Position numbers and translations under genes: made by a program
Source: Ricinus communis
Taxonomy: Eukaryota > Streptophyta > Magnoliopsida > Malpighiales > Euphorbiaceae
Assembly: GCF_019578655.1 (NCBI RefSeq)
Contig: NC_063264.1
Location: forward strand, 15,178,429-15,242,428
Direction: 5' to 3'
DNA length: 64,000 bases
The notes under the pieces: model-generated
The model's database searches: none
What the model was told of the DNA's origin: nothing
The model's input: the letters and a program-made list of their open reading frames with translations, nothing else
Shown here: positions 1-9,650 of the stretch, piece by piece
Layout of the letters: each line of letters starts with the position of its first letter
Position numbering within the stretch: position 1 is the first letter of the stretch

Positions 1-772
1 TTAATGTCTTTATTATTAATTGTATAATTATAATATGTTGCTAGACATCACTTATAATTTATGGGAATGATTGAGGGACAATTATTTAATTATTTTCTTA
101 ATTGATTAAATTGGTTTAATTAATATTAAAGAGTTTAATTTTAAATTCTCATTGCCAACTAATAATGAACCTAGAAAGTCACACATGTTAAGATTGACTC
201 AAGCAAAGCAAAGCACCTGACTTATACCTCGGGTAGGAATACTAGCATCTCCCAAAGTTAAAGTCCGTATTGATAATGTTAAATATATATTGTGGGTCTT
301 GTATACACATCATCAAAAGAGGTTTGTGATGACACGTATAAGTGGATAAATATGTTAATGATAATTTTTCATTAACATCAGGGACCAAATGCAAAATTGC
401 ACTATCAATATGTTATATTCAAAATGGTTTTGAATTTACTAGTAACCTAATTTTTGAAAAAGAGAGAAGGTACAGAGAATAAGAAGAAGCATTCTTTGTT
501 CTTCTTCAAGGAATTCAAGCCTTGCCAAAGAGACGATTGTGTGAGATAATCTAGAGAGTTTGCATTTGCAAATCTCTATTTGATTCTCTATCCGAATCAA
601 CATCAAAAATCAAGAAAAGAAATCTGTTCTTCAAGGTTTTAAATTCTTCATTTCTTAATTAAAAGGAAAAATTATTTTTCTAACCTAAACCTCAATTTCA
701 ACTTATAACCTATTTTCTAAGTGTTATGAATCAATGTTTTACTTCCTTGCGCTATATATGTGATTCATAACA
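1..772 (+). repeat. 3' part of a Copia-type LTR, cut by the window edge
   Basis: This AT-rich stretch resembles the Copia LTR at 18079-19839 in layout: a segment around 40-160 with 'gctaga' and 'cattgccaac' recurs near 19050-19155. It ends near 772 in ..ttcataaca, giving the CA expected at an LTR end. The last 50 bases form a possible hairpin: ttatgaatca at 724-733 pairs with tgattcataa at 761-770. No primer-binding site follows, so this is a 3' or solo LTR. The LTR call rests on structure and partial similarity only. Confidence 0.4.
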
Positions 773-879
773 TATGTAAGAAAGAAACTTTCTAAAAAGA
801 GTTAATATTTGAGTAGAGCAATAAAATAAGAGGCTAAAGATATACTACTACATTTGTACTCCCCAAGTAATTGCTTAAA
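773..879. other. Short AT-rich spacer
   Basis: I see no coding or repeat signal here. It separates the Copia LTR end from the minus-strand Gypsy pol remnant. Confidence 0.4.
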
Positions 880-919
880 AACTAGTTAAGAATCTCCAAT
901 CACCATTACATCCTTTACT

Positions 920-1112
920 CCAAGCTCCTATAAGATCTCCAATCCAATCATAAAGGTGTCATACTCGGCCTGATTGTTTGTGCACTTAAAGGTCAAGTTG
1001 CATGATAATGTTGCTTTAGTTCCACTTGGTGATGTAATAATGACTTCCGTTCCTGCTGACTTCTTTGTACTTGATCCATCGAATTTTATAACCTAAGTTT
1101 GAACCTCCATGC
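920..1112 (-). pseudogene. RNase H domain of the minus-strand Tat remnant
   Basis: On the minus strand, KFDGSSTKK (about 1090) supplies the first catalytic Asp region, and TNNQAEYD (about 975) is the plant Gypsy/Tat RNase H signature with its catalytic Glu. The domain degrades the RNA strand of the RNA-DNA hybrid during reverse transcription. Stops occur on both sides, so it is a relic. Confidence 0.8.
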
Positions 1113-1879
1113 TATTCACTGGCAGGTCTTGTTCCTCGTTCCGACACACCTCCAAACAAGTATTGTCGGCTAAAAAAGTTGGCTAAAGCTTTTCCTTTCA
1201 TAGATTTTTAAGAAATTATATTAATGTAAATTTAACCAAAGCCAAAGACCCTTTACCTATTTTGCCAATGATTAAAGGCTTGTTAAGAATTTATTTGACC
1301 AAGTCTATTTGAGACACCACATACACCCTTGATTTGAGAAGATAGTGCCTTAACTTTGTATAAGCAAAGTAGAGCTAGGAAGCTTTCTCAATTAGTGAAT
1401 ACCTTACCTCAGTATGAGTTAGAAATCTACTTAAGTAGTAAATAGCCTGCTCATAACCCATATAAGTGTTTTGTGCCAATATACAACCTATAGACTTATT
1501 TTTGGCCAATAAATATAACTTAAGTGGAAACCCATCTCTTGGAAGTATTAAAACTGGTGGTTTTATTTGATATTCTTTTATTTTCTCAAAAGCCTTCTAA
1601 TGGCGCTCCTTCCATTTGAATTATTCCTCTTACTTGAACTTGAGTAGGTCTGAAAATTCTTTAGTTTTTCCTATTTAGTTAGAAATAGACCTTCTCAAGT
1701 AATTCACTTATCCTAGGAACCTTTAGAGTTTCTTCTTGTATTGTGGAGCCTTTGCCTCAATGATTTCCTTTGCTTTATTCTTGTCCAGTAACAACTCCTC
1801 GCTGATGCACCACAAAACCTAAAAAGTTTCCTACTTGGAATCTAAAAGCACACTTCAAAGGATTTAACTTTAATTTGTG

Positions 1880-2522
1880 CTCTTTCATTCTTTAAAAGCT
1901 CTTCCACAAAATGATCCATACGATCGGTAGCTTTTTAGACTTTACTATAATGTCATTAATATAAACTTCTATATGATGACCTAACATGTCATGGAAACTA
2001 GCATTCATTTCCCTTTGATAAGTAGCGCTTGGATTTTTTAATTCAAAGGGCATAACAAGTCATTCAAAAGTCCCTATTGATTCTAGACATCTAAAAGTAG
2101 TTTTTGAAACATAATTTACACAATTAAAATCTAATTATAACCAAAACAGCCATCCATAAAAGATAATATTTCATAAGTAGTAGTATCATCAATTAACATG
2201 TCCTCTATAGGCATTACATACATATCTTAAGAAGTTTTTGTATTTAAATCTCTAAAATCAACATATATACCCATAGCTTTCTATTCTTTTTCATAACAGG
2301 CACAATATTGGAAAGCCACTAGGAGTACCTTATTGGTTTGATGAATCCAACTTTTTCAGTTGCTTCTTTGACTCTGAGTTCAAACTCTTTGGACATCCTT
2401 CTTGTTGGTTGCTGATAAGGTTTGAACTCTTCTTTAATGGGAAGGCAATGCTTTACTAAGCTCCTGCTCAATTTAGGTATTTCTTTATAGCTCCACGCAA
2501 AGCAATCCTTGAACTCTTGCAA
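1880..2522 (-). pseudogene. Reverse transcriptase domain of the minus-strand Tat remnant
   Basis: The N-terminal part (2522-2319, minus) is open for 67 codons and contains DCFAWSYKEIP, PYQQPTRRMS and FIKPIRY, all characteristic of Tat-lineage RT. The catalytic box near 1960 reads YIND where an active enzyme has Y-x-D-D, so the first active-site Asp is replaced. Stops and frameshifts interrupt the finger and palm regions. It cannot be active. Confidence 0.8.
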
Positions 2523-3069
2523 TTTATTTTTTCAAACCCTCTAGTAGTAAGGTACTGATGCAAGTCACCCTTGCCTCTTTTGGTGTACTAAGGTTAAGCT
2601 CTTCTAAAAGATCATGGACTTCTAATTTCACATCCTTGAACTTCTAAGATGCCATTTTTAAGTCTCAATCTGCATTTCTTCCACATCTTCCTTTAGCTCC
2701 TCTTCAAAAATCATTTTTGCTCCATTTACATCCTAGAGCTCCTCTATCTCAAGTCTGTTGAAAGTTTGTTGCACAGCATCCTGAACATAGCGGTTGTAGC
2801 TGCCAACTCTTCTTTAGAGTATTCAATTATCAACCTCCTTTATGATTGGTTGAGACATCCACTTGTATGGCATGAAGGCTATAGGTTTGAAGAGAGCTTT
2901 TGTCCAGTTCTCTATTTCATCCCTTGACATGTAAATATACTTGGGATCTCTATTCTTCATTTTACCCATAAACTTGATTGGCCCAAAGTCCATATCATAG
3001 TATCTTGCCTTTATTTCATCTGAACAAGCAAAGGAAGGTTGTCTATCCGCCTATACTACCTTTACTTTA

Positions 3070-3410
3070 TCACCTTTCTAAAATATATAAAAAAAATTGG
3101 TGAAGGGAGGATGGAACACACCAGTTGGCATGAACCCAATCTCTCCCTAGCAAAGCATTATAACTTGTAGAGGAATTGACAATAAAGAAATCAGACAAAG
3201 AATTCTTACTACCAATATTGATTTCTACATGCAAAGCACCAAGTGTTTTTGTGACTTCATCTGTAGAAGCCAAATTGACACCTTTGTTGCTATTAAGTCC
3301 TCTTTTGTCTGTCCTAAAGCATTCATCATTCTAAATGGCATAATGTTCACAACCGACCCAATCCTATTAAGGTGTTCTTTCACATATAATTGTTTGATGT
3401 ACTTTATCAT
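3070..3410 (-). pseudogene. Aspartic protease domain of the minus-strand Tat remnant
   Basis: Two overlapping minus-strand open stretches (3410-3225 and 3273-3070) cover the domain. They show VNIMPFRMMNALG after the active-site region, then LGALHVEINIG, YNALLGRDWVHA and VPSSLHQ, which is the usual order in Tat-type proteases. A frameshift lies near 3250. The enzyme would have cut gag-pol during particle maturation. Confidence 0.8.
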
Positions 3411-3464
3411 TCTAGTTGAAGGCTTCTCAAATATAACCCTTTTTGGTTTGTTGGTTTGGGTGGC

Positions 3465-4150
3465 TTAGATAGTGATACCACTATAACAATCTTCTTCTTC
3501 TACTAAGAGAATGGTTTGCCTCTCAATATTTGCTCCTCCTTCAACCTCAATCAGATCCTCTTCTTCTACATATTTAGACATAACAGAGGATGGTAAGGTG
3601 ACAGTAGCAGTAGCACACCCATACGGAATAGGGACTTCCCCTACTACCAAAGTTTCTTCCACCATTTAATCTTTTTGCATATTATCATCAGAATTGCCAA
3701 TAGAAGATAACATATCATCATCATCATCATCATCATTGAAATTACCTAGATCTTCATAGCCTTTCTATAGAATTTGGACTTTTCTATTTTCTCTTTACTT
3801 AAATTCTCCATTTCTTATTTCTTTTCCTCATATGCCCTCTGCCTTTGCATTGTCCTCTTTTGAGTCCTTGTCAATGGCTTAGGGAACTTCTTGTGTTGTA
3901 ACCTATACAATTGATAACTTGGTTGTACTATAGGAGGGACAATGAATTGGGGTTGTCATTGTTGAAATCTTGAGCCTTGGGAAAATAAGCCATTCTCCTT
4001 AGCGACTCCTTGGGAAAGACTTTTCACTTTTTAAAGCTCCTTGTTCATTAAAGATTTCCTGAAGACCCAAACCTTATGAAACACCTTCACTGACTATATT
4101 GCTCAGCCATCCTAATCAAATGTGTTAGCCTAAGTCCTTTCATGACTCAA
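3465..4150 (-). pseudogene. Gag or gag-protease linker remnant
   Basis: Minus-strand frames here include a 66-codon acidic stretch (3665-3465) and, further upstream, lysine/arginine- and glutamine-rich pieces with many stops. Its position upstream of the protease makes a gag or gag-protease linker likely. I see no intact zinc knuckle. A run of tcatcatcatcatcat at about 3715-3733 would encode an Asp/Met-rich tract on the minus strand. Confidence 0.4.
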
Positions 4151-4189
4151 GGCACTCTTAATTTTTTGACCTTAACAATTAGGTTAAGT

Positions 4190-5255
4190 GTATGTATGTA
4201 ACCTTGGCTTTAAGTGTTCTTTGTAGAGGTTCATTATTATGGCTCAATCAATTCAAGATTCTAAAAATGCCTTATAAATCACAACTGTAACAAGCATGTT
4301 GCAAATACAACTTTCATATTCAACTTGATCGTTGAAGCAAATGGGTGAATCGCGACCTCGAGCATAGAATAACGCCCATGAAAAGGAGATTTTACAAAGT
4401 AATAGGTAATGCAACCGAGAAGCATGGAATAGTGCTTGCTACACTAAGTTTTTAGGAGATAGTACGAATCGCGAACACGATTTACATAAGCCTCAAAGGA
4501 AACCAGCAACGGTTACTTCTAACACGAAAAATCATGGAAGGACATGTGAATTATAGTCGTTGCCACTTTAAGTCTTGCAACCTTGATAGAAGCATCTTGA
4601 CTACAAAATCCCAATTGCCACCCGATTAAGGTTTAGTGACCGCGACTGTGCTCTAACAGTGCATTTAATGCATTATCTAGAGCTAAAAGTAAGAGATGGC
4701 CTATGAACCTATATGTAACGTCTGTTTTGTTGTTAGAGGGTATAAATACCTCTTCCAAGAAATATTTATGGTTGATCAATACCCTTCCTAAGTGCCATAT
4801 TCATTACTTATTCAATTTACACCTTTGTTACTATTTTTGTAAGTAATTAACAATGTAAAGGTTGTTGTAAGAGCCTGTATGCTCTTTTGAAGGTTTGAGT
4901 GCAAGCCTAAACACTTGGGATGGGGTTTAAGAGTTAGCCTAGATCAAACTCTTGTGAGAGTTGTGCATTAGCCATCAAAACATGGGTTGTAAAGGTTTAG
5001 TGTGAGCCCTAAACACTAAGTTAGGAGTGAGCTTGGAAAACTCTATTGTAATTATGTATAATGATAGTGAAATTCTCAATTTGAGGTTAAGGAGTGGATA
5101 TAGGGTTAGTTGACATCCGAACCACTATAATTCTTGTGTTTTTTTAATTCTTTCTTTACCTTATTATTCCTTCTCTACTTTGAAAATTTTAATTGGCAAC
5201 TATTCTCATATTCACCAATTAAACCCCTGTCCTTCTTGGTTCATAAGGGCAAACA
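4190..5255 (+). repeat. Copia-type 5' LTR (left end uncertain)
   Basis: The right end is defined by an initiator tRNA-Met primer-binding site three bases after ..gggcaaaca at 5255. A TATA box (tataaata, 4741-4748) lies about 510 bases upstream of that end, as expected for a U3/R layout. Three partly repeated phrases of the type 'gtgtgagccctaaacac' occupy 4890-5040 in the R/U5 part. The left end is not defined because no target duplication or second LTR is present. No internal coding region survives downstream, because Cassandra-type units begin at 5275. Confidence 0.5.
4741..4748 (+). promoter_or_regulatory. TATA box of the Copia-type LTR
   Basis: The sequence tataaata lies in the LTR about 510 bases before its 3' end. 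This is a normal place for an RNA polymerase II LTR promoter. No transcription start can be shown. Confidence 0.5.
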
Positions 5256-5257
5256 AG

Positions 5258-5270
5258 TGGTATCAGAGTT
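5258..5270 (+). other. Primer-binding site, initiator tRNA-Met
   Basis: tggtatcagagtt matches the plant initiator tRNA-Met 3' end complement (usual form TGGTATCAGAGC) except at the end. It follows an LTR end ..aca at 5255, so it primes plus-sense element DNA. It lies only four bases before the first Cassandra-like LTR, so the internal region of its own element is lost or displaced. Confidence 0.7.
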
Positions 5271-5358
5271 TTATTGTGACGACCCAGAACCATATCACAT
5301 AAGATATTGTCCGCTTTGGCACCCACTGGCCTCACGGTTTTGTCCCTCTGGCGGGTTC

Positions 5359-5428
5359 GAGAACTTCCTAGGAGGTCACCCATCCTAGAATTTCTTTAAA
5401 CCAAACACATTTAACTTTGCAGGTCCTA
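5359..5428 (-). repeat. 5S-rRNA-like segment, Cassandra unit 1
   Basis: On the minus strand this contains CTAGGATGGGTGACCTCCTA, matching the box C region of plant 5S rRNA, followed upstream by a diverged box A area. In Cassandra this segment lies in the LTR and is known to carry a polymerase III promoter. This copy has changed through the intermediate element and box A, so activity is doubtful. Confidence 0.75.
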
Positions 5429-5651
5429 CAATTCTACAGCCAAACAACCAAAAGACACCCAATTCCAACTCTTTAGATATATGTTATCAACCATTCTCAT
5501 CACTACTTTCATCTAGTTCGTCCTCAAACCACACATCTACTAGAGGGGTCCTACTCTGATAATATTTGTAACGATCCGGAACCAGATGACATGAGATATT
5601 GTCCATTTTAGCCCTCAACTGGCCTCACAATTTTATCCCTTTTGTGGGTTC

Positions 5652-5722
5652 AAGAACTTCCTAGGAAGTCACCCATCCTAAAATTTCTTTGAACCAAGCA
5701 CGTTTAACTTTAGAGTTCTTAC
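5652..5722 (-). repeat. 5S-rRNA-like segment, Cassandra unit 2
   Basis: The minus strand reads TAGGATGGGTGACTTCCTAG, one change from the 5S box C core, and then an AACTTTAGAGTTC-type block equivalent to the 5S box A area. It is the same segment as in unit 1, with independent substitutions. Confidence 0.75.
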
Positions 5723-6025
5723 AACTCCACAGCCAAACAACCAAAAGACTACTTATGTAATTTGTTATAACTCTTTACTTATATGTTATCAACCATTCCC
5801 CGCCACATTTTGATATGCAATTTGATTCATTCATGTACTCATGTACCTTAGAGTGCTGTCATCCTAGAAGCCTGCCAGAAGCCACTCCTTGTTTAGACAT
5901 CCTATCCTTACCCCGGCGTCCACTTCCCGCCCTCATCGGATCGTTTCTCTAGGCCAAGCTGTCACATGCCCACCAGCTTCCGCCTGGTTCATCCTCGAAC
6001 CACACATCTATTAGAGGGGTCCTGC

Positions 6026-6037
6026 TTTGATACCATT
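6026..6037 (-). other. tRNA-Met primer-binding site of a Cassandra unit
   Basis: gctttgatacca is the complement of TGGTATCAAAGC, one mismatch from the initiator tRNA-Met site. It directly adjoins the LTR that begins near 6038. Equivalent but weaker sites are at about 5552-5563 (ctactctgataa) and 6488-6500 (cttgttctgata). Confidence 0.65.
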
Positions 6038-6121
6038 TACAATGACCCAGAACCAGATCACATGAGATATTGTCCGCTTTGGCCCCTACTAGCCTCACAG
6101 TTTTGTCCCTTTGGCGGGTTC

Positions 6122-6192
6122 GAGAACTTCCCAAGAGGTCACCCATCCTATAATTTCTTTGAGCTAAGAACGTTTAACTTTGGAGTTCCTAC
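6122..6192 (-). repeat. 5S-rRNA-like segment, Cassandra unit 3
   Basis: This is the best-preserved copy next to 5S rRNA: the plus strand has gaacttcccaagaggtcacc then catccta, and later gtttaactttggagttc, which aligns colinearly with the complement of plant 5S rRNA. It lies about 85 bases inside the LTR. Confidence 0.78.
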
Positions 6193-6566
6193 AACTCCAC
6201 AGTTGAACAACCAAAAAACACCTCATTTGATTAGTTCCAACTCTTTACATATATGTTATCAACTATTTCCCGCCCCATTTTGATGTGCAATTCGATTCAT
6301 TCATGTACCCCCGTACCTTAGAATGCTGCCATCCTAGAAGCCTGCCAAAAGCTGCTCCTTGTCTAGGCATCCTATCCTTGCCCTGGCGTCCACTTCCCGC
6401 CCTCATCAGACCACTTCTCTAGGCTAGGGTGTCATATGGCCACTAGCTTCCACCTCGTTCGTCCTCGAACCACACATCTATTAGAGGGGTCTTGTTCTGA
6501 TAGAGATGAATGTGTGGATGCTCATATAAAAGCCAATAGAAAGAACAAAAGAGCAATAATCATCCT

Positions 6567-8137
6567 TGTCGACATCCATTTTTTGAATCCAAATATCGAG
6601 AGAATTACAGAAAACCCGATGATGGAACTTACTGTCTTTTTCAAGTCTCGGGAGGTTGAGGACAGGTGAATTTCAGTTAGGTCTGAGAAGAATTGAACTA
6701 AAATTACTTTTTAGACTCAATTTGGACTTAATTTTTAAAAGAATTAAGTTTAGGGAGTGAAACAACAGTTTCCGCAAGCTTAGGGACTAAAATGCAAAAA
6801 AAATTAAACTTTTTACTCCTTGAAGCCAATTGGCTTTGCGTATAGCTGAGTAGGCTCTACATAAATCTGATTAGCATAGCATAAAGTCAACTAGCTCTAC
6901 ATAGTCATGAATGGCTTATTTGTTGAATACGACACCGTTTTATGTAAATTTTGACTTAAAAATGCCAAAAATAAGAAAAAAAGATTCAAGAGATTTTTTA
7001 TGATAAAAAAATTAAACTTTTTATGTATACATGGTTTTATGTGCTTTAGTCTATTTAATTTGTCTTTATGATTTTTATTTCATTATTTTGTGTTTTAATT
7101 GGTTTTTTGACCTTTTGTGTATGTGAAATCGGCTCCTAGGCGTGAGAATTCAAAGGAAAATTGTGAAACCAACTTGACCAAGCCCTAGAGCCGATTTGGC
7201 TCTACACTGACCCGATAGGCTCTATGACCTAAACTGATCGGATCTACACCAAAATTTGCCTTATTTTGAATCTTTATGCAATTTTAGTCTATTTTATACA
7301 CTTTAACTTTGTTTTATGCAATTTTAGTCTATTTTATACACTTTAACTTTGTTTTATGCATTTTCCTTTCAATTTCTTAGTTATAGTAGGATTGTAATAG
7401 CTAGATTTAATTTCTATGCTTTAATTTCTATATTATATTGATGGATGCCAAATATCTGTTATATGATTGCCTAATTAAGATTGGACACATAGACCTTAGG
7501 CTTAAAATTGGATCTTAACATTAAAAAGTAGTCCATTAGGTTAAAAGATGGTAAAATAGGCTGAATCTAAAATTCATATAAAATTAGTGGTTTTACCATG
7601 CGTTAATTAATTAAATGGGTCACACTAGAATAAGAATTATCCAAATGGGCCTTAACATAAAAAGTAGTCCATTTAGGTTTAAAGGTTAAAAATAAATGCA
7701 TAACTTATAACTGGGCTAGACTAAGTGGGCCTTTGTATATAATTAAATAGTTAAGTAAATTGATAAATCAAACATGGGTTGGGCTTAATAAAATGGGCTA
7801 GACTTAAGAGGACCTCACATGTTGTAATGGATGCTTGTAAGAAATTCAACTGTCGGATTTTTAAGGAATAGCCTGTTAAACAATAAAATTAAAGATAAAA
7901 TACACAAATAAGGAAGTTGGCTTTCAGATCCATTTATAGATGTGGCAAAGCTTCCTTATTTGGAATCGAGAGACGCCACTCAATTAGAAAAAGTGTCCTA
8001 GAGAATTACCCGAGTGGCAACTCTCATCTTCACGCTAGTCTCTATGATTAGTTATCGTGTTCCTATTAGGTTATAAAGTCTTGTAGCACTGTAGTCGCTA
8101 GAGATACTTGGGTGCACCCCCAAAACCGCTGCCTAGA
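6567..8137 (+). repeat. 5' LTR of a Tat-lineage Gypsy element (LTR copy A)
   Basis: It starts TGTCGACATCC and ends just before the primer site at 8139. Four other copies of this LTR family occur in the window: 37616-38411 minus, 53511-55720 plus, 56959-58703 plus and about 62900-63405 minus. The first 130 bases ('atcgag..attac' and what follows) and the last 200 bases ('ggcgactc', 'gtagtcgctagagatac') are the best conserved parts. This copy lacks the TATA-containing block seen in the others and holds an exact 40-bp tandem duplication at 7281-7360. Near-palindromic agagcc..ggctct motifs occur around 6820-6930 and 7185-7245. Confidence 0.8.
7281..7360 (+). repeat. Exact 40-bp tandem duplication in LTR copy A
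   Basis: The 40-base unit starting attttagtctattttataca occurs at 7281-7320 and again, without a change, at 7321-7360. The absence of differences points to a recent duplication relative to the divergence of the LTR copies. Confidence 0.9.
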
Positions 8138-8138
8138 A

Positions 8139-8156
8139 TGGTGACTCCACTAGGGA
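8139..8156 (+). other. Primer-binding site of the Tat-lineage element
   Basis: tggtgactccactaggga lies one base after the LTR end. The same position in the sister copy (55722-55739) reads tggcaaatccactaggga. The form TGGYGACTCC..TRGGGA is usual after the 5' LTR in Tat/Ogre-type plant Gypsy elements. I believe it pairs with a tRNA-Arg, but I am not certain of the tRNA. Confidence 0.6.
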
Positions 8157-8499
8157 TAAGAGAAGCTAATTCCAGGAGAAGAAAGACTCACCATGAACTG
8201 TGTGCGGGAGCAATAGAGTTAGTAGGATAATTTATATAGTATCATGTAAAATATTTTATGTTTGCTACCTTTTTCATTGTCCTTGTGCATCACACATGCG
8301 TCATGCATGCCATGCATTGCATGTATCATATTAACATCTTATATTTTACCCATATAGACTCTCCTTTGGGTTGGAAGAGACAAGATAGTGGAAGGCTGGA
8401 GAGGGTTCCTAGCTCACTGAAGATCCAATCAGTATGAGAATACCTCGAAAGACCAAGGCATCAAGCTTTTGTGACCAAGATCAAAGCTACATCTGAAAT

Positions 8500-8910
8500 G
8501 ACCAATGAAAGAGTTAATCAGTAAGATGTTGAGATCCTTAAGAATGCTATCATAAATCATTTAAGGGTGATCCAAGAGGAGCTCCAACAATTTTTGACTG
8601 GGATGGCTACGAATCAAGCCCCACCTATCGCCCCAATTGCATTGGTAGCTCCTACAGTAGCTAATCCTCCTATTGCCATTGACTCGGATGTAAGAGTCAT
8701 TAAAACTATTGCTGCTACTACAACTGCTACTAATGCTAATGGTGAAGACCCTGCTAGAAGAGGAGTGCCCTAGAACTTTTGGGATTTTCATGAGTTTATG
8801 CTGGATCAGGCCAAAAGATAGGCAACCCTTGCCACTAATGAAGTTATGAGTGGCTTGAGCGCTGGGCTTGATAAGATGCAAGGCATGCTAGAAATTAAAG
8901 AGTTGGATCC
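8500..8910 (+). pseudogene. Tat gag, N-terminal part
   Basis: A plus-strand frame (8567-8773 open; continuing through stops to 8910) encodes an Ala/Pro/Ile-rich leader followed by a helical segment with FMLDQAKR and MSGLSAGLDKMQ. At 8910 it meets the inserted element. The frame continues without shift at 12577 if the insert and one 5-bp duplicate are ignored. It would have formed the N-terminal part of the capsid protein. Confidence 0.65.
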
Positions 8911-8929
8911 TGGGGGTGATGGAGACGTT

Positions 8930-9650
8930 GGGACTTCCCCAATTGGTTAGTATGAGGATGGTGACTTGTAGGCAGGGTCCGCTAGGATCAGAGTATAGAC
9001 TGAGGAATGCTCTCTTGGTAGCACTCAGAGAGGAGCGACCTGCCCCACGAGCCCATGGTACATAGGATGTCCCACCTTCTTCTGATATTCTAGAGTCTTC
9101 CTCGAGACCATCTACTTCAGCTCCTTCTAGTTCTTCATCAGCTATTTTAGGAGTCTCTCCAATTAAGTTTAGAGAGCTGCGACACGGTCTGAGAGGTTGG
9201 CGGAGGAGCGGCGGCGATTTCATTCGACAAGAGGCTTTTCAGCGGGACCTTTTACGGTGAGTTTGAACAGGATGATGGCTCGGTTTGAAAGGCAGAGGGC
9301 TATGCTTCAGGCACTGATTGAGCAGGGAGGTAGGTTAGAGGCCTCTATGGCCAATGACATGTTTGATGATATTTTTGCTATAGATTTTACACCTGCCTGT
9401 CCACAGAGCCGAGTTCCAGAGCAGAGCCATTTTGACATCCCTCTAATGGATGATCCAGCTGGCCTTCCTCTCCGACTGAGCACTCTTCAACACAGCAGCA
9501 TGACGAGCCTCCTATTGACGCTGCTCCTGCTGATCCACCAGCTCCTGCATATGAAACTACTTTTGATCCTCAGAGAGCAGCCACTCCTCCACCACAAACC
9601 AGCCAGCGCCCTGATATACCTGTTGATGCACCTCTTTTCACTCTGAAGCT
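8930..9650 (+). pseudogene. ORF remnant in the Athila-like 3' region
   Basis: One frame from about 8928 reads into EYRLRNALLVALREERPAP, then a Ser/Pro-rich stretch to about 9240 with one stop. A second frame (9197-9646) gives 149 codons with an amphipathic helix (ARFERQRAMLQALIEQGGRL) followed by a Pro/Leu-rich tail. It lies in the place of the extra 3' ORF of Athila elements, upstream of the 'gaggacagtgtg' phrase. I do not recognise a domain and no membrane anchor typical of an envelope is clear. Confidence 0.35.

Larger units (their letters stand above)
880..4150 (-). pseudogene. Degenerate Tat-lineage Ty3/Gypsy gag-pol
   Basis: Read on the minus strand, this region gives in order a gag-like remnant (about 4150-3670), an aspartic-protease domain (3410-3070), reverse transcriptase (about 2520-1880), the RT-RNase H connection (about 1700-1200) and RNase H (about 1110-920). 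Phrases typical of the Tat group are readable, such as LGRDW in the protease, DCFAWSYKEIP at the RT start and TNNQAEYD in RNase H. All frames are broken by stops and shifts, and no integrase is seen. It once encoded the polyprotein that copies and processes a retroelement in cytoplasmic particles. The lineage call is from these motifs. The outer ends and matching LTRs are not identifiable, so the limits are approximate. Confidence 0.85.
5275..6500 (-). mobile_element. Broken tandem of Cassandra-type TRIM elements
   Basis: Three related units start at 5275, 5567 and about 6037, each beginning tgt(g/a)acga(c/t)cc or a variant. Each contains a 70-bp segment that is a diverged reverse complement of plant 5S rRNA. 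Read on the minus strand, units 2 and 3 end at an LTR boundary directly followed by a tRNA-Met primer site (TGGTATCAAAGC, complement at 6026-6037). This is the known Cassandra layout: no proteins, 5S-like sequence in the LTR and a Met primer. Units 2 and 3 are about 465 bases; unit 1 is 292 bases and lacks an internal block of about 180 bases. The outermost minus-strand 5' LTR, expected beyond 6500, is absent. Gag and pol would have to come from another element. Confidence 0.75.

Noticed and set aside
5359..6192. True 5S rRNA genes
   Set aside because: Only about 70 of 120 bases are similar, box A is strongly changed and the segments sit in LTRs next to tRNA-Met primer sites. Cassandra explains them better.
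5949..6669. Open frames of 65-105 codons in and next to the Cassandra units
   Set aside because: The frames cross 5S-like and primer-site sequence, and Cassandra elements encode no protein. The frame at 6436-6669 runs from a Cassandra unit into a Tat LTR.
9197..9646. Envelope gene of the Athila-like piece
   Set aside because: It has the right position, but there is no signal peptide, transmembrane segment or known motif. I list it only as an ORF remnant.
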